This document shows positions 1-6,496 of a stretch of DNA of 7,732 bases, in pieces. The first letter of the stretch is position 1. Each line of letters begins with the position of its first letter. A model generated the notes under the pieces. The model saw only the letters and a program-made list of their open reading frames with translations. It made no database searches and was not told where the DNA came from. The stretch is taken from assembly GCA_025997935.1 (NCBI GenBank), contig BNVG01000098.1, forward strand, positions 1 to 7,732. The letters run 5' to 3'. The position numbers and the translations under genes are program-made. Source of the DNA: Synergistales bacterium (lineage in GTDB: Bacteria > Synergistota > Synergistia > Synergistales > Aminobacteriaceae).

Positions 1-364
1 CTCAGGCCGGGCAGAACATGGCGGCAATACTCAGCCCCGACAACGCCGAGCTGGCCGCCGACGCCAAGCTCGATATGCAAAAACGGAGACGAGAAGTCTA
101 TATATACGGTGTCGACGTTTCTGAAAACGTGCTTCACATAGGTGTCTTTACCGAACAGTCCGCTCCGCTCCAACAGCGTCAGGACTATCTCGCTGATATT
201 GTCCTCGCGGGTCTGCGCTATTACTTCTACTTTATCTTTTGAGAGACTCCCGTTCTGAGGATAATGAATAGTAACCGTTGTTTTTTGCATATCGAGCTTG
301 GCGTCGGCGGCCAGCTCGGCGTTGTCGGGGCTGAGTATTGCCGCCATGTTCTGCCCGGCCTGAG
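1..364. repeat. Perfect 83-bp inverted repeat at the left edge (likely chimeric fold-back)
   Basis: Bases 1-83 are the exact reverse complement of 282-364; pairing breaks at base 84 against 281. The arms are separated by 198 bases. The right arm (282-364) lies inside the coding sequence of the GerMN-domain protein and reads sensibly there. The left arm replaces what should be the end of that gene. A run of five A/T bases sits at the junction, which could have served as microhomology. A perfect long inverted copy of a piece of coding sequence at a sequence edge is the typical product of template switching during whole-genome amplification or of misassembly. A real inverted duplication cannot be excluded from sequence alone. 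Confidence 0.95.
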
Positions 365-713
365 CGCCCTCCGTCCCGGACGCTTCGGGTTTGAGCATAA
401 TCGGGTTATCTAACAGGAGCAACACGTAAGACGTCCCCATATAGCCCATCACAAAACAAAACAAGACGACGCCGCACCAGGCCAAAAGGCGTAACATGAG
501 CGGAGCCTTCCGTTTTATAGGCTCCGTCTCCCTGACAGGCTCGGAATCGCCGTCATAATAGTCATCATAGACCGGGGCGGGACGTCGGCGGCGGGCGTTT
601 ACGAGCTCTCGTTCCAACTCCTGCTCAATCTCCATGTCGGCCTTTTCTCTAAGTCTGCGTTTAGTGTCGCCGCTGAGACGGTTTTTGGCTTGTTCATTTT
701 CACGACGAAACAT
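1..713 (-). CDS. GerMN-domain single-pass membrane protein, 3' end lost at a fold-back
   Basis: The ATG at 713-711 has a GAGGTG Shine-Dalgarno (720-725) six bases upstream and starts 14 bases after the amidase stop. The native part is 210 residues (713 down to 84). Below 84 the frame stays open to the window edge but only through the inverted repeat, so those residues are not real. Residues 1-70 are highly charged (Arg/Glu-rich, with a YDDYYDGD acidic patch), residues about 74-100 form one hydrophobic membrane segment, and 101-144 are a linker. Residues 145-210 resemble a GerMN domain: a strand at TTVTIHYP, a helix at DNISEIVLTLLE, and the typical late strand VYIDFSSP. GerMN domains occur in GerM and in other envelope proteins; the role is unknown. 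Gene order after the amidase suggests envelope or peptidoglycan work. Domain assignment is by pattern only. Confidence 0.8.
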   Translation of the reverse strand, partial: MFRRENEQAKNRLSGDTKRRLREKADMEIEQELERELVNARRRRPAPVYDDYYDGDSEPVRETEPIKRKAPLMLRLLAWCGVVLFCFVMGYMGTSYVLLLLDNPIMLKPEASGTEGAQAGQNMAAILSPDNAELAADAKLDMQKTTVTIHYPQNGSLSKDKVEVIAQTREDNISEIVLTLLERSGLFGKDTYVKHVFRNVDTVYIDFSSPFLHIELGVGGQLGVVGAEYCRHVLPGL

Positions 714-727
714 TATTTTCACCTCGA

Positions 728-2353
728 TTATTGTGTAAGGTAACTGTATATGCCGTTGCTCATCGCGTCGGCTATTCTTTGCTGGTAGCCCGGATGAGCC
801 AAAAGTTTCGCCTCGTTTGCGTTGGTTATGAACCCTGTTTCCAGCAAGACGGCCGGCATGGCGCTTCCCCTCAATACGAAAAACGGCGCCTGCGCCACGC
901 GCTTCATGGGTAAATCCATTTTAGCGCCCTCTTTGAACAGACGCTCGGCGGCGACGGTGCTTTCGTTTATTTTGTTGTTTTGCTGCATGTCGCCCAGAAT
1001 TTTCAGCAACATCTCGGTTTTACGGTCTGACGCCGCGCTACCCTTGTCTTCCATGTACTCGCGGTTCTCTATCTTGGCCAAAGCCAAGGCGTCCTTATCC
1101 GTGGGGAGCGCCATCAGGTAGATCTCAAAGCCGGCGGAGTTCTTGCCCGGCGGTAGCGCGTTTACATGAACGCTGACAAACATATCCGCGTTCGCTTTGT
1201 TGGCTATATCCGTGCGCTCCTGCAACTTCAGATACACGTCCGTCCTTCGCGTCAGTTGCACGTCAAAACCTTTGGCTTGCAACGCTTTTTCCATTTTTAG
1301 GGCTATGGCTAAGTTTATGTCTTTTTCTTTGATTCCGTTTCCAACGGCGCCGGGGTCGTTTCCCCCATGCCCGGCGTCCACAACGACGAGCATTTTGCCG
1401 CCCTTTTTAGGCGCGTTCTCGCGACCATTGCCGCCCGTAGCGACCGGCACGGGCGCAGTCGATGTCTTTATAGTCGCTGAAGTAGCCGCTACGCTGTTTT
1501 TGGGAGAGTTGAAAATAAAATCCAAAACTATCCTTCGCGGATTGTCAAGCACCAATTTTTCGACGCGCACTCCGGCGGCCGAAAACAGGAGCGTGAAAGA
1601 GGCGTCTTTGTTTTTCACAAGCTCAGCCCTTACCTCGTCATAAGGCGAGGGGACGCCCTGAACGTCGTCTTGCGTAAAACCAAAATTCATGGCGACTTTA
1701 CCGGACTGGAGCTTTATATCGGGGTTCGTCCCCTCGCTACAGTCCATAACGGCGCGAATCTTTTCTTTCGACTCGCTCCACCTGATGGCGCGAAGCCCCC
1801 CCGGTTTTTCCGCAACTGGCGCGGGTATGAGCGCAACGACAGGCGCGGGCGCGGGAGACTGATTTTGGTTTTGCGGGGCGGATACGACGGTGACACGCTG
1901 AGGCGTTTGGGTTTGTGCGGCTGTTTGGTTTTTTGGGGCTTCGCCTTCGATTCTCAGCTTTTCGTCAACTCCCGCAACGCGCTGAAAAAGGCTCAGGGCG
2001 GAGCGGGAATCGAGCCACCACCGCCCGTTTTGCACGTCAGTAGCGGCCAGAAGGGGGATTATCTGGTTGTTGTGCCAGGCCGCGACGGCGTTCAGCACAA
2101 TTCTCAGCCTGTCCTGCCCCTTGGACAGAATCAGCTCCTCACCGACCACTTCGGCGTTCATGCCGAGAAGCGCCCCGGCGTCGGACAGAGAAACGGAAAG
2201 CCCGTCGGGGCCGCTGACAACCGGGACGTCGCCGAGCGCGGAGTCCCCCATAAAAAGCGTGGCGGCGCTCAAGGCGGTAGCTGTTAAAAGCGCCAATACA
2301 AACGCCAGAAGCGTCACTTTGAACGCGCCGCTCCACGCTTTGTAAATTTTCAT
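728..2353 (-). CDS. N-acetylmuramoyl-L-alanine amidase (AMIN + Amidase_3), exported
   Basis: This 541-residue protein should cut the amide bond between N-acetylmuramic acid and L-alanine in peptidoglycan, outside the cytoplasmic membrane. Residues 1-30 form a signal peptide (basic start, hydrophobic core, ALSA-A end). Residues about 40-125 look like a copper-amine-oxidase-N-type domain. A Gln/Pro/Ala-rich linker follows (135-185), then an AMIN-like domain (about 187-282) that in relatives targets the enzyme to the wall, a second linker, and a catalytic Amidase_3 domain (320-541). The zinc and catalytic residues are all present: His329 (DAGHGG), Glu343 (KEKD), His396 (SVHVNA) and Glu505 (LLETGF). 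The ATG overlaps the aldolase stop as ATGA, with GGAAG five bases upstream inside the aldolase's last codons, so translation is probably coupled. The activity call is firm; whether it acts in division, growth or recycling is not shown. Confidence 0.95.
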   Translation of the reverse strand: MKIYKAWSGAFKVTLLAFVLALLTATALSAATLFMGDSALGDVPVVSGPDGLSVSLSDAGALLGMNAEVVGEELILSKGQDRLRIVLNAVAAWHNNQIIPLLAATDVQNGRWWLDSRSALSLFQRVAGVDEKLRIEGEAPKNQTAAQTQTPQRVTVVSAPQNQNQSPAPAPVVALIPAPVAEKPGGLRAIRWSESKEKIRAVMDCSEGTNPDIKLQSGKVAMNFGFTQDDVQGVPSPYDEVRAELVKNKDASFTLLFSAAGVRVEKLVLDNPRRIVLDFIFNSPKNSVAATSATIKTSTAPVPVATGGNGRENAPKKGGKMLVVVDAGHGGNDPGAVGNGIKEKDINLAIALKMEKALQAKGFDVQLTRRTDVYLKLQERTDIANKANADMFVSVHVNALPPGKNSAGFEIYLMALPTDKDALALAKIENREYMEDKGSAASDRKTEMLLKILGDMQQNNKINESTVAAERLFKEGAKMDLPMKRVAQAPFFVLRGSAMPAVLLETGFITNANEAKLLAHPGYQQRIADAMSNGIYSYLTQ

Positions 2354-3396
2354 CCGAGCTTCCGATACTCCTCGACTATGACGGTAGCCGCCGTCTCGGC
2401 CTGCTCACGGGTGACATCAAGGTGCGTGGCAAGCCTGAACGTATCGGGAGCGGTTTTGTTGAAGATAACCTCGCGCGTCCTGCAAGCCGCCAAAAGTTTA
2501 TCGGCCTCCGCTTCGCTTTTCGCGCTGAAATAAACCATGTTCGTCGGACGGGCCACTTCGGAAATGCGAAGCCCGCCTTTTTGAAGTTCGTCTTTTATCA
2601 GAGCGGCGTTGTCGTGGTCGTCCTTGAGACGCGATATGTTGTTCTCGAGAGCGTACAGCCCGGCCGCCGCGACTATGCCGGCCTGACGAAGGCCGCCGCC
2701 CACCTTCTTGCGCCAATACCGCGCGCGGTCGATAAAATCGCGCGACGCGCATATAAGGCTTCCCATAGGAGCGCCGAGTCCCTTGGACAGGCAAATCTGC
2801 ACGCTGTCCACACCCTTGGTCATTTCAGCCGGCGTGACGCCGAGCGCCACGGTCGCGTTGAAGAGCCGAGCGCCGTCCATATGGACGGACAGGCCGTTTT
2901 TATGCGCCCACTCCACGCGCAAAGCCACCTCCTGCGGCGTGGAAGCGTGCCCGCCTCCGCGATTATGCGTATTTTCTACGCAGAGTAGCTTCGCCTGAGC
3001 GTAATGGACATTGCCCTTCGCCGGCGTGGCAAGCTCTAACGCTTCTATAGAGGGCAGGCTCTTCGCGTCGTCGACCTGAAGCGGGACGATCCCGCCGAGT
3101 ACGGCCAAACCGCCGCCTTCATAGTTCAGGATGTGACAATCCTTTCCGACCAAGGCCCCGTCGCCCCTCACGCAGTGAGTGAGCAAAGAGACAAGGTTTC
3201 CCTGAGTGCCCGACGTGACGTAGAGGGCGGCCTCCTTGCCCAAGAGTTTCGCCGCCGTACGCTCAAGGAGCGCCACCGTCGGATCTTCGCCATATACGTC
3301 GTCGCCGACCTCGGCCTCGCTCATTATCTTGCGCATAGCCGCGCTCGGCTTAGTGACTGTATCGCTTTTTAAGTCTATCGGGAAAACGGACAACAA
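2350..3396 (-). CDS. ltaE: Low-specificity L-threonine aldolase (PLP-dependent)
   Basis: The 348-residue product belongs to fold-type I PLP enzymes that split L-threonine or L-allo-threonine into glycine and acetaldehyde in the cytosol. It opens with the family signature DLKSDTVTKPS and VGDDVYGEDPTV, followed by ALYVTSGTQGN (phosphate and cofactor loop), His88 in DCHI, VENTHNRGGG, the PLP-contacting HMDGAR (Asp174, Arg177) and the Schiff-base lysine Lys205 in CLSKGLGAP. Length is normal for the family. The start is TTG: a GGAGG at 3403-3407 sits six bases before the TTG at 3396-3394, and a second TTG codon follows directly, so either may be used. The stop overlaps the amidase start. Its place between a PHP phosphoesterase and a wall amidase has no obvious pathway logic; glycine supply or amino-acid fermentation are guesses. 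Stereopreference cannot be read from the sequence. Confidence 0.95.
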   Translation of the reverse strand: MLSVFPIDLKSDTVTKPSAAMRKIMSEAEVGDDVYGEDPTVALLERTAAKLLGKEAALYVTSGTQGNLVSLLTHCVRGDGALVGKDCHILNYEGGGLAVLGGIVPLQVDDAKSLPSIEALELATPAKGNVHYAQAKLLCVENTHNRGGGHASTPQEVALRVEWAHKNGLSVHMDGARLFNATVALGVTPAEMTKGVDSVQICLSKGLGAPMGSLICASRDFIDRARYWRKKVGGGLRQAGIVAAAGLYALENNISRLKDDHDNAALIKDELQKGGLRISEVARPTNMVYFSAKSEAEADKLLAACRTREVIFNKTAPDTFRLATHLDVTREQAETAATVIVEEYRKLG

Positions 3397-3407
3397 AATA
3401 CACCTCC
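3394..3407 (-). promoter_or_regulatory. Shine-Dalgarno with TTG start for the threonine aldolase
   Basis: On the minus strand GGAGGTG (3407-3401) is followed by two consecutive TTG codons (3396-3391). No ATG lies nearby in frame before the conserved DLKSDTVTKPS block, so a TTG start is the best reading. Confidence 0.8.
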
Positions 3408-3412
3408 GAGTA

Positions 3413-3434
3413 TTGAACTTAAATTGAACTTAAA
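3413..3434. repeat. 11-bp tandem duplication between PHP gene and aldolase
   Basis: TTGAACTTAAA occurs twice head to tail (3413-3423 and 3424-3434) in the 48-base gap just upstream of the aldolase Shine-Dalgarno. I see no convincing promoter or terminator with it. Confidence 0.9.
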
Positions 3435-3444
3435 ATTGTAAATC

Positions 3445-4272
3445 TCAAAGCCCTCCGCAAAGAACAGCCCAAGGCAGGAGGTCTTCGGTCACGGCTACGC
3501 CGACATGTTTGCCGACGCGCCCTATCCCGTGAAAATCAGACCCGGCCGCAGGGTGAAGCCCAAACTCCCGCGCAAGCTCGAGACATCGGTAAACGGCGCT
3601 CCGCGACGCGCCCGGAAACCAGCACTCCATACCCCAAAGCCCGGCGTCTTTCAGGCGGCGCAAAACGGGGGGTAAATCGTCCAGATCAGGCGTCGTCTGG
3701 AGCGGATGAGCCAGTACGGGAAACCCGCCGGAGTCGCGCAAAACGCCTATACAGTCCTCGGGCGGCAACAGGGGACGCGACGCGTAGGCCGCCGCGCCGC
3801 GAGTTAAATATCGCTCGAAAGCGGAGTTTATGTTTGGGACATACCCCTTGTTTACCATAGTCAACGCAATATGCGGGCGTCCGACAACATCGGAACCCGC
3901 GCATAGCCTAACTTCTTCAAGAGTTATATCGAACCCGAGTTCTCGCAACCGCTCGCATATATGTATATTGCGTTTATACCGAGCGGAACGATTTTTTTCG
4001 AGAGCGTCTTGCAAAGCCTTATTTTTAAGGTCAAAGCGGTATCCGGTGATATGCAAAACGCCGTCATAAGCCGCCGAAACCTCCACGCCGACCACACCCT
4101 TTATAAGCGCAGAGCGACAGCGAGCCAAAAACAACTCGACCCCGTCGGTGGTGTCATGGTCGGTCAGCGCGGCTACAGAAACGCCCCACTTTTTCAGAGA
4201 TAAAACCAATTCAGCCGGAGAAAGCTCCCCATCTGAAAAAAAACTGTGAAGATGAAGGTCGATTCTAATCAT
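3445..4272 (-). CDS. PHP-domain metal-dependent phosphoesterase
   Basis: The product (275 residues from the ATG at 4272) is a stand-alone PHP domain of the YciV/TrpH type. Characterised relatives are 5'-3' exoribonucleases or 3',5'-nucleoside bisphosphate phosphatases using a metal cluster; the substrate here is an inference. Motifs in order: DLHLHSFFSDG (His7, His9, Asp14), ALTDHDTTDG (Asp38, His39), VGVEVS (Glu64), LHITGY (His74), VGRPHIA (His134), VLAHPL (His189) and AAGSDFHG (Asp246, His248). These are the usual metal ligands, so it should be active. A TTG two codons upstream (4278) would add two residues, but the ATG has GAGG seven bases before it and directly precedes the conserved IRIDLHLHS start, so I prefer the ATG. 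It lies 34 bases after cheW and 48 before the aldolase. Confidence 0.93.
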   Translation of the reverse strand: MIRIDLHLHSFFSDGELSPAELVLSLKKWGVSVAALTDHDTTDGVELFLARCRSALIKGVVGVEVSAAYDGVLHITGYRFDLKNKALQDALEKNRSARYKRNIHICERLRELGFDITLEEVRLCAGSDVVGRPHIALTMVNKGYVPNINSAFERYLTRGAAAYASRPLLPPEDCIGVLRDSGGFPVLAHPLQTTPDLDDLPPVLRRLKDAGLWGMECWFPGASRSAVYRCLELAREFGLHPAAGSDFHGIGRVGKHVGVAVTEDLLPWAVLCGGL

Positions 4273-4297
4273 GGGCAAGCCTCAGCACGGGCAAGCC
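4273..4297. repeat. Direct repeat around the PHP start codon
   Basis: GGGCAAGCC (plus strand) occurs at 4273-4281 and 4289-4297, a 16-base period. On the minus strand this reads GCTTGCCC followed by GTG in one copy and by the PHP ATG in the other, as if the start region had been duplicated by slippage. Confidence 0.8.
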
Positions 4298-4306
4298 CCA
4301 AAATAG

Positions 4307-4834
4307 CTATTCCTTGCCCAGGTCTTCGACAAGAATCTGGTCTAAATCGAACAGCGACGTAATATCCAAAAGCAGAATAAGACGCCCGTCAGCCGGTTTG
4401 GCCACCCACATGACGTAACGCTTGTCCATAGCCGTCGACAGCTTTGTGGCCGACTCGAGCTGCGCGTCGTAGATAGTCCTGACCTCGCGCACCGAGTTGA
4501 CTATAATGCCGAACATGACGTCGGTTACGGACAGAACCACTATGCGCGCTTCGTCCGTCAGGGGCGTGGACGGCATTCCAATCTTGAGCTCCATATCGAA
4601 AACCGGCACGATGGTTCCCCGCAGGTTTATGACGCCTCTGATATAGTCGGGCGCGTTCGGAACTCTCGTAATAAAGGGCGGCACTCTCACTATCTCTCTT
4701 ACGATATTGACGTCAACGCCGAAATTTTCGCTACCAAGCGCGAAGACAAGATTGATATGCTCCTGGCCCATGGATTCTACATTAATATCCTTTTGCGAGG
4801 CATTGACGACAGCCTCTTCAACTTGCGTAGCCAA
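4307..4834 (-). CDS. cheW: CheW chemotaxis coupling protein
   Basis: CheW links methyl-accepting chemoreceptors to the CheA kinase at the inner face of the membrane. The 175-residue product shows the CheW-fold signatures: INLVFALGSENFGVDVNIVREIV (27-49), VPNAPDYIRGVINLRGTIVPVFD (58-80) with the conserved RGVINLRG stretch, a strand at RIVVLSV, and VREVRTIYDAQLE. It has no CheA- or response-regulator domain, so it is a plain CheW. A TTG at 4873 would give 188 residues, but then an AGGAGG would lie inside the coding sequence. The TTG at 4834-4832 has AGGAGG ten bases upstream and GAGG four bases upstream and gives a normal CheW length, so I use it. It is the first gene of the minus-strand unit. 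Its partners here (PHP, aldolase, amidase) are not chemotaxis genes, so other che genes must lie elsewhere. Confidence 0.94.
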   Translation of the reverse strand: MATQVEEAVVNASQKDINVESMGQEHINLVFALGSENFGVDVNIVREIVRVPPFITRVPNAPDYIRGVINLRGTIVPVFDMELKIGMPSTPLTDEARIVVLSVTDVMFGIIVNSVREVRTIYDAQLESATKLSTAMDKRYVMWVAKPADGRLILLLDITSLFDLDQILVEDLGKE

Positions 4835-4850
4835 GTTTCCTCGACCTCCT
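4832..4850 (-). promoter_or_regulatory. Shine-Dalgarno deciding the TTG start of cheW
   Basis: On the minus strand AGGAGG (4850-4845) continues as TCGAGGAAAC and then TTG (4834-4832). The next ATG, 21 codons in, has no Shine-Dalgarno before it. Confidence 0.75.
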
Positions 4851-4901
4851 CTACAGATTTCCGTATTAAGCAAATCCTAATGCAGATTCTATTTTCAGTT
4901 T

Positions 4902-4910
4902 ATTATAACA
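4902..4910 (-). promoter_or_regulatory. Extended -10 promoter of the cheW-to-GerMN unit
   Basis: On the minus strand TGTTATAAT (4910-4902) is a consensus TATAAT with the TGn extension. The -35 position (about 4925-4930) is poor, which extended -10 promoters tolerate. Transcription would begin near 4895 and give a leader of about 60 bases before the cheW TTG. Confidence 0.6.
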
Positions 4911-4932
4911 GGAGAAACAAATGATTTGGTAC

Positions 4933-4964
4933 AATTTGATAAAATTTGATAAGGGGAATTTGAT
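4933..4964. repeat. Three AATTTGAT repeats between the divergent promoters
   Basis: AATTTGAT occurs at 4933-4940, 4943-4950 and 4957-4964. The first two are one helical turn apart (10 bases), the third 14 further on. They lie about 40-70 bases upstream of the inferred cheW start and 60-95 upstream of the inferred start for the PLP enzyme gene. They could be operator sites for a shared regulator, an A/T-rich promoter-enhancing stretch, or chance in AT-rich DNA. Confidence 0.5.
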
Positions 4965-5011
4965 TTAGAGACTTTAATCGGCGTTTTCTTAAAACATTAA
5001 TTGAAAATTAT

Positions 5012-5020
5012 TGTTATGAT
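5012..5020 (+). promoter_or_regulatory. Extended -10 promoter for the cystathionine gamma-synthase-family gene
   Basis: TGTTATGAT (5012-5020) is an extended -10 with one mismatch to TATAAT, mirroring the minus-strand promoter. The -35 position is weak. A second reading pairs TTGAAA (5001-5006) with TACTAT (5026-5031) at a 19-base spacing. The leader to the ATG at 5057 would be about 30 bases and includes AGGAG at 5042-5046. Confidence 0.5.
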
Positions 5021-5056
5021 ATATCTACTATCACGGAAACAAGGAGAGAAAACAAC

Positions 5057-6220
5057 ATGACGAAGGACCAATTTGAAACGACTCTTATTCACGGAGCTTT
5101 TGATGTGGATGGCGGCACAGGAGCTCTGACCGCGCCAATCTACCAAACCACCACGTATCAGCAGCGCGAGCTTGGGGTTGTGCAGCAGTTTGATTACAGC
5201 CGCTCGGGCAACCCGACGCGCCTGATACTCGAAAATCAGATTGCGCTGCTGGAGGAGGGCAATTTCGGCTACGCTTTCGCCTCCGGCATGGCCGCTATCA
5301 CGGCGGTGTTTTTCCTTTTCAGTAGCGGGGACGAAATTTTGGTTCCAAGCGACCTGTACGGCGGTTCCCTTCGCCTGTTGGATAATTATTTTCAAAACTT
5401 TGGAATTACGTGGTGCATAGCGGACACCACAGACCCGTCCGCGTTAGAGAAAAGCTTTTCCGCAAAAACGAAAGCCGTTCTGTTAGAAACCCCTACCAAC
5501 CCGACGCTCCGGGTGAGCGACATCGCGGAGGTGTCGCGTCTGTCCCACGAACACGGCGCGCTGGTTATAGCGGACAACACTTTTTTGTCTCCTTATTTAC
5601 AGCGCCCGCTCACTCTCGGGGCCGATATAGTGTTACACAGCGCCACCAAATATATCGGCGGCCATAACGACGTGCTGGCCGGCCTTGTGGCGCTGCGAAG
5701 CCCCGAGCTTGCCGACCGCATTCTTATGATTCAGAGATCTTCGGGCGGCGTTTTGGGGCCTTTTGATTCGTATCTGTTGCTGAGAGGGCTCAAAACTCTC
5801 GCCGTTCGCATGGATCGCGAGACGGAAAGCGCTACGGCCATTGCGCGCTGGTTAGAAGGTCACGCGGGCGTGGACAGGGTGTTCTATCCGGGCCTTGAAA
5901 GCGACTCTGGCTATGCCATACAGGCTAAGCAGGCGACCGGAGCGGGAGGTCTGCTGTCCTTTGAGCTGAACGAGTCCTACTCCATGTCGGCGTTCTTCTC
6001 CGCGATGCGCGTCATCACTTTGGCTGAGAGCCTCGGTTCCGTGGAGTCCATGGCCTGTCACCCAGCCACAATGTCTCACGCGTCACTTTCGCCTGAAATG
6101 AGGGCGAAGATGGGCATTTCCGATAGATTGGTTCGTCTCGCCATCGGCCTTGAGGGACTGTCGTCCCTTAAAGAAGACCTCGAGGGGGCTTTTTCGGCGG
6201 CGAAGACTTCACGAAATTGA
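5057..6220 (+). CDS. Cys/Met-metabolism PLP enzyme (cystathionine gamma-synthase / gamma-lyase / sulfhydrylase family)
   Basis: The 387-residue product is a cytosolic fold-type I PLP enzyme. Visible landmarks are TAPIYQTTTY, the YSRSGNPTR motif (Tyr47, Arg49, which binds the neighbouring subunit's cofactor), ASGMAAITA, DLYGGS (Tyr101), ETPTNPTLRVSDI, ADNTF (Asp173, pairs with the pyridine nitrogen), SATKYIGGHNDVLAG with Schiff-base Lys198, and ESLGSVESMACHPATMSHA near the C terminus. Length fits gamma-synthase, gamma-lyase or MetZ-type O-succinylhomoserine sulfhydrylase, and is shorter than typical MetY (about 430). Sequence alone does not separate these activities. The downstream JAMM-carrier-E1 genes favour direct sulfur insertion into cysteine or homocysteine, but that is inference. 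ATG with AGGAG ten bases upstream. No terminator follows, so transcripts may run into the leader at 6277 onward. Confidence 0.95.
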   Translation: MTKDQFETTLIHGAFDVDGGTGALTAPIYQTTTYQQRELGVVQQFDYSRSGNPTRLILENQIALLEEGNFGYAFASGMAAITAVFFLFSSGDEILVPSDLYGGSLRLLDNYFQNFGITWCIADTTDPSALEKSFSAKTKAVLLETPTNPTLRVSDIAEVSRLSHEHGALVIADNTFLSPYLQRPLTLGADIVLHSATKYIGGHNDVLAGLVALRSPELADRILMIQRSSGGVLGPFDSYLLLRGLKTLAVRMDRETESATAIARWLEGHAGVDRVFYPGLESDSGYAIQAKQATGAGGLLSFELNESYSMSAFFSAMRVITLAESLGSVESMACHPATMSHASLSPEMRAKMGISDRLVRLAIGLEGLSSLKEDLEGAFSAAKTSRN

Positions 6221-6276
6221 ACGGCAAACCGCCCCGGATACGCCAGAGAGAAAACCACAGACGCGAGGCGATCCCC

Positions 6277-6305
6277 TTGACAGACGCGGACTATGGATAT
6301 ATAGT
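6277..6305 (+). promoter_or_regulatory. Consensus sigma-70-type promoter in front of the leader
   Basis: TTGACA (6277-6282), a 17-base spacer and TATAGT (6300-6305) form a near-perfect promoter. Transcription would start near 6312, giving a leader of about 220 bases before the JAMM gene. The stretch between the previous stop and this promoter (6221-6276) shows nothing I can identify, and no terminator. Confidence 0.8.
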
Positions 6306-6354
6306 GCTTATCTGTACCGAATTAAATTATTACATTGATTAAGAGGTATAAATA

Positions 6355-6441
6355 TTGAAATTATATGTATTTATCGCTAAGACAGCTTTTGTGATGATGT
6401 GTACGCGCGACGGATCCCCGCCTTGGGTGGACGCCGTTTAG
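6355..6441 (+). CDS. Putative 28-residue leader peptide with Met-Met-Cys run
   Basis: A small ORF starts at TTG 6355 behind AAGAGGT (GAGG at 6343-6346, eight bases from the start) and stops at TAG 6439-6441. It begins MKLYVFIAKTAFV, has Met14-Met15-Cys16 (codons 6394-6402), then TRDG and ends SPPWVDAV. It lies between a strong promoter and an intrinsic terminator, as in amino-acid-operon leaders where ribosome stalling at scarce amino acids sets the RNA fold. The last codons cover the segments that form the leader hairpin and the antiterminator. TTG use is in line with cheW and the aldolase in this window. The Met/Cys run fits control of sulfur amino-acid genes. There is no homology support, and the start could instead be the ATG at 6394, which has no clear Shine-Dalgarno. 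Confidence 0.55.
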   Translation: MKLYVFIAKTAFVMMCTRDGSPPWVDAV

Positions 6442-6496
6442 TTGCGCGTTGCTTGATTGGTGAGGGGATCCCGTTTTTTAGGGATTCCCTTTTTTT
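6403..6496 (+). promoter_or_regulatory. Candidate transcription attenuator with mutually exclusive RNA folds
   Basis: Fold A: ACGCGC (6403-6408) pairs with GCGCGT (6444-6449) and GACGG (6409-6413) with CCGTT (6434-6438), plus a small inner stem of UCC with GGA. The terminator stem at 6464-6489 forms next to it. Fold B: GGATCCCC (6412-6419) pairs perfectly over eight bases with GGGGATCC (6464-6471), which destroys both the hairpin and the terminator. The hairpin's 5' arm directly follows the Met-Met-Cys codons, so a ribosome held there would cover ACGCGC and favour fold B (read-through). Unlike the textbook trp arrangement, the antiterminator segment is in the 5' arm, so the mechanism would differ in detail. 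A small-molecule riboswitch is an alternative. Confidence 0.55.
6464..6496 (+). terminator. Intrinsic terminator inside the leader of the JAMM operon
   Basis: GGGGATCCC (6464-6472) and GGGATTCCC (6481-6489) form a nine-pair stem with one G-U pair and an eight-base loop, followed by seven T (6490-6496). It sits 36 bases before the JAMM start codon and downstream of the 6277 promoter, with no promoter visible after it. Expression of the JAMM-carrier-E1 genes therefore seems to depend on read-through. Confidence 0.85.

Noticed and set aside
18..242. Plus-strand 74-residue ORF at the left edge
   Set aside because: It exists only because the inverted copy of the GerMN gene is joined to antisense sequence of the same gene; there is no Shine-Dalgarno and no family resemblance.
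1670..2287. 205-residue plus-strand ORF opposite the amidase, and other long plus-strand ORFs over 731-3372
   Set aside because: They are antisense shadows of the amidase and aldolase genes, with low-complexity Arg/Gly/Pro-rich products and no ribosome sites.
4835..4873. cheW starting at TTG 4873
   Set aside because: It would place an AGGAGG ribosome site inside the coding sequence; the TTG at 4834 uses that site and fits CheW length.
4997..5395. Minus-strand 132-residue ORF over the start of the PLP enzyme gene
   Set aside because: It is antisense to a clearly conserved coding region and has no recognisable domain.
6424..6436. GGGTGGACGCCG as a T-box element (UGGA would suit a tRNA with U at the discriminator, such as tRNA-Cys)
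   Set aside because: The conserved bulge sequence UGGNACC is not kept, the terminator's alternative partner is a different segment, and I see no stem I or specifier loop; the upstream part holds a short ORF instead.
6306..6496. SAM or TPP riboswitch upstream of the JAMM gene
   Set aside because: None of the conserved core sequences of the S-box or THI-box that I can recognise are present.
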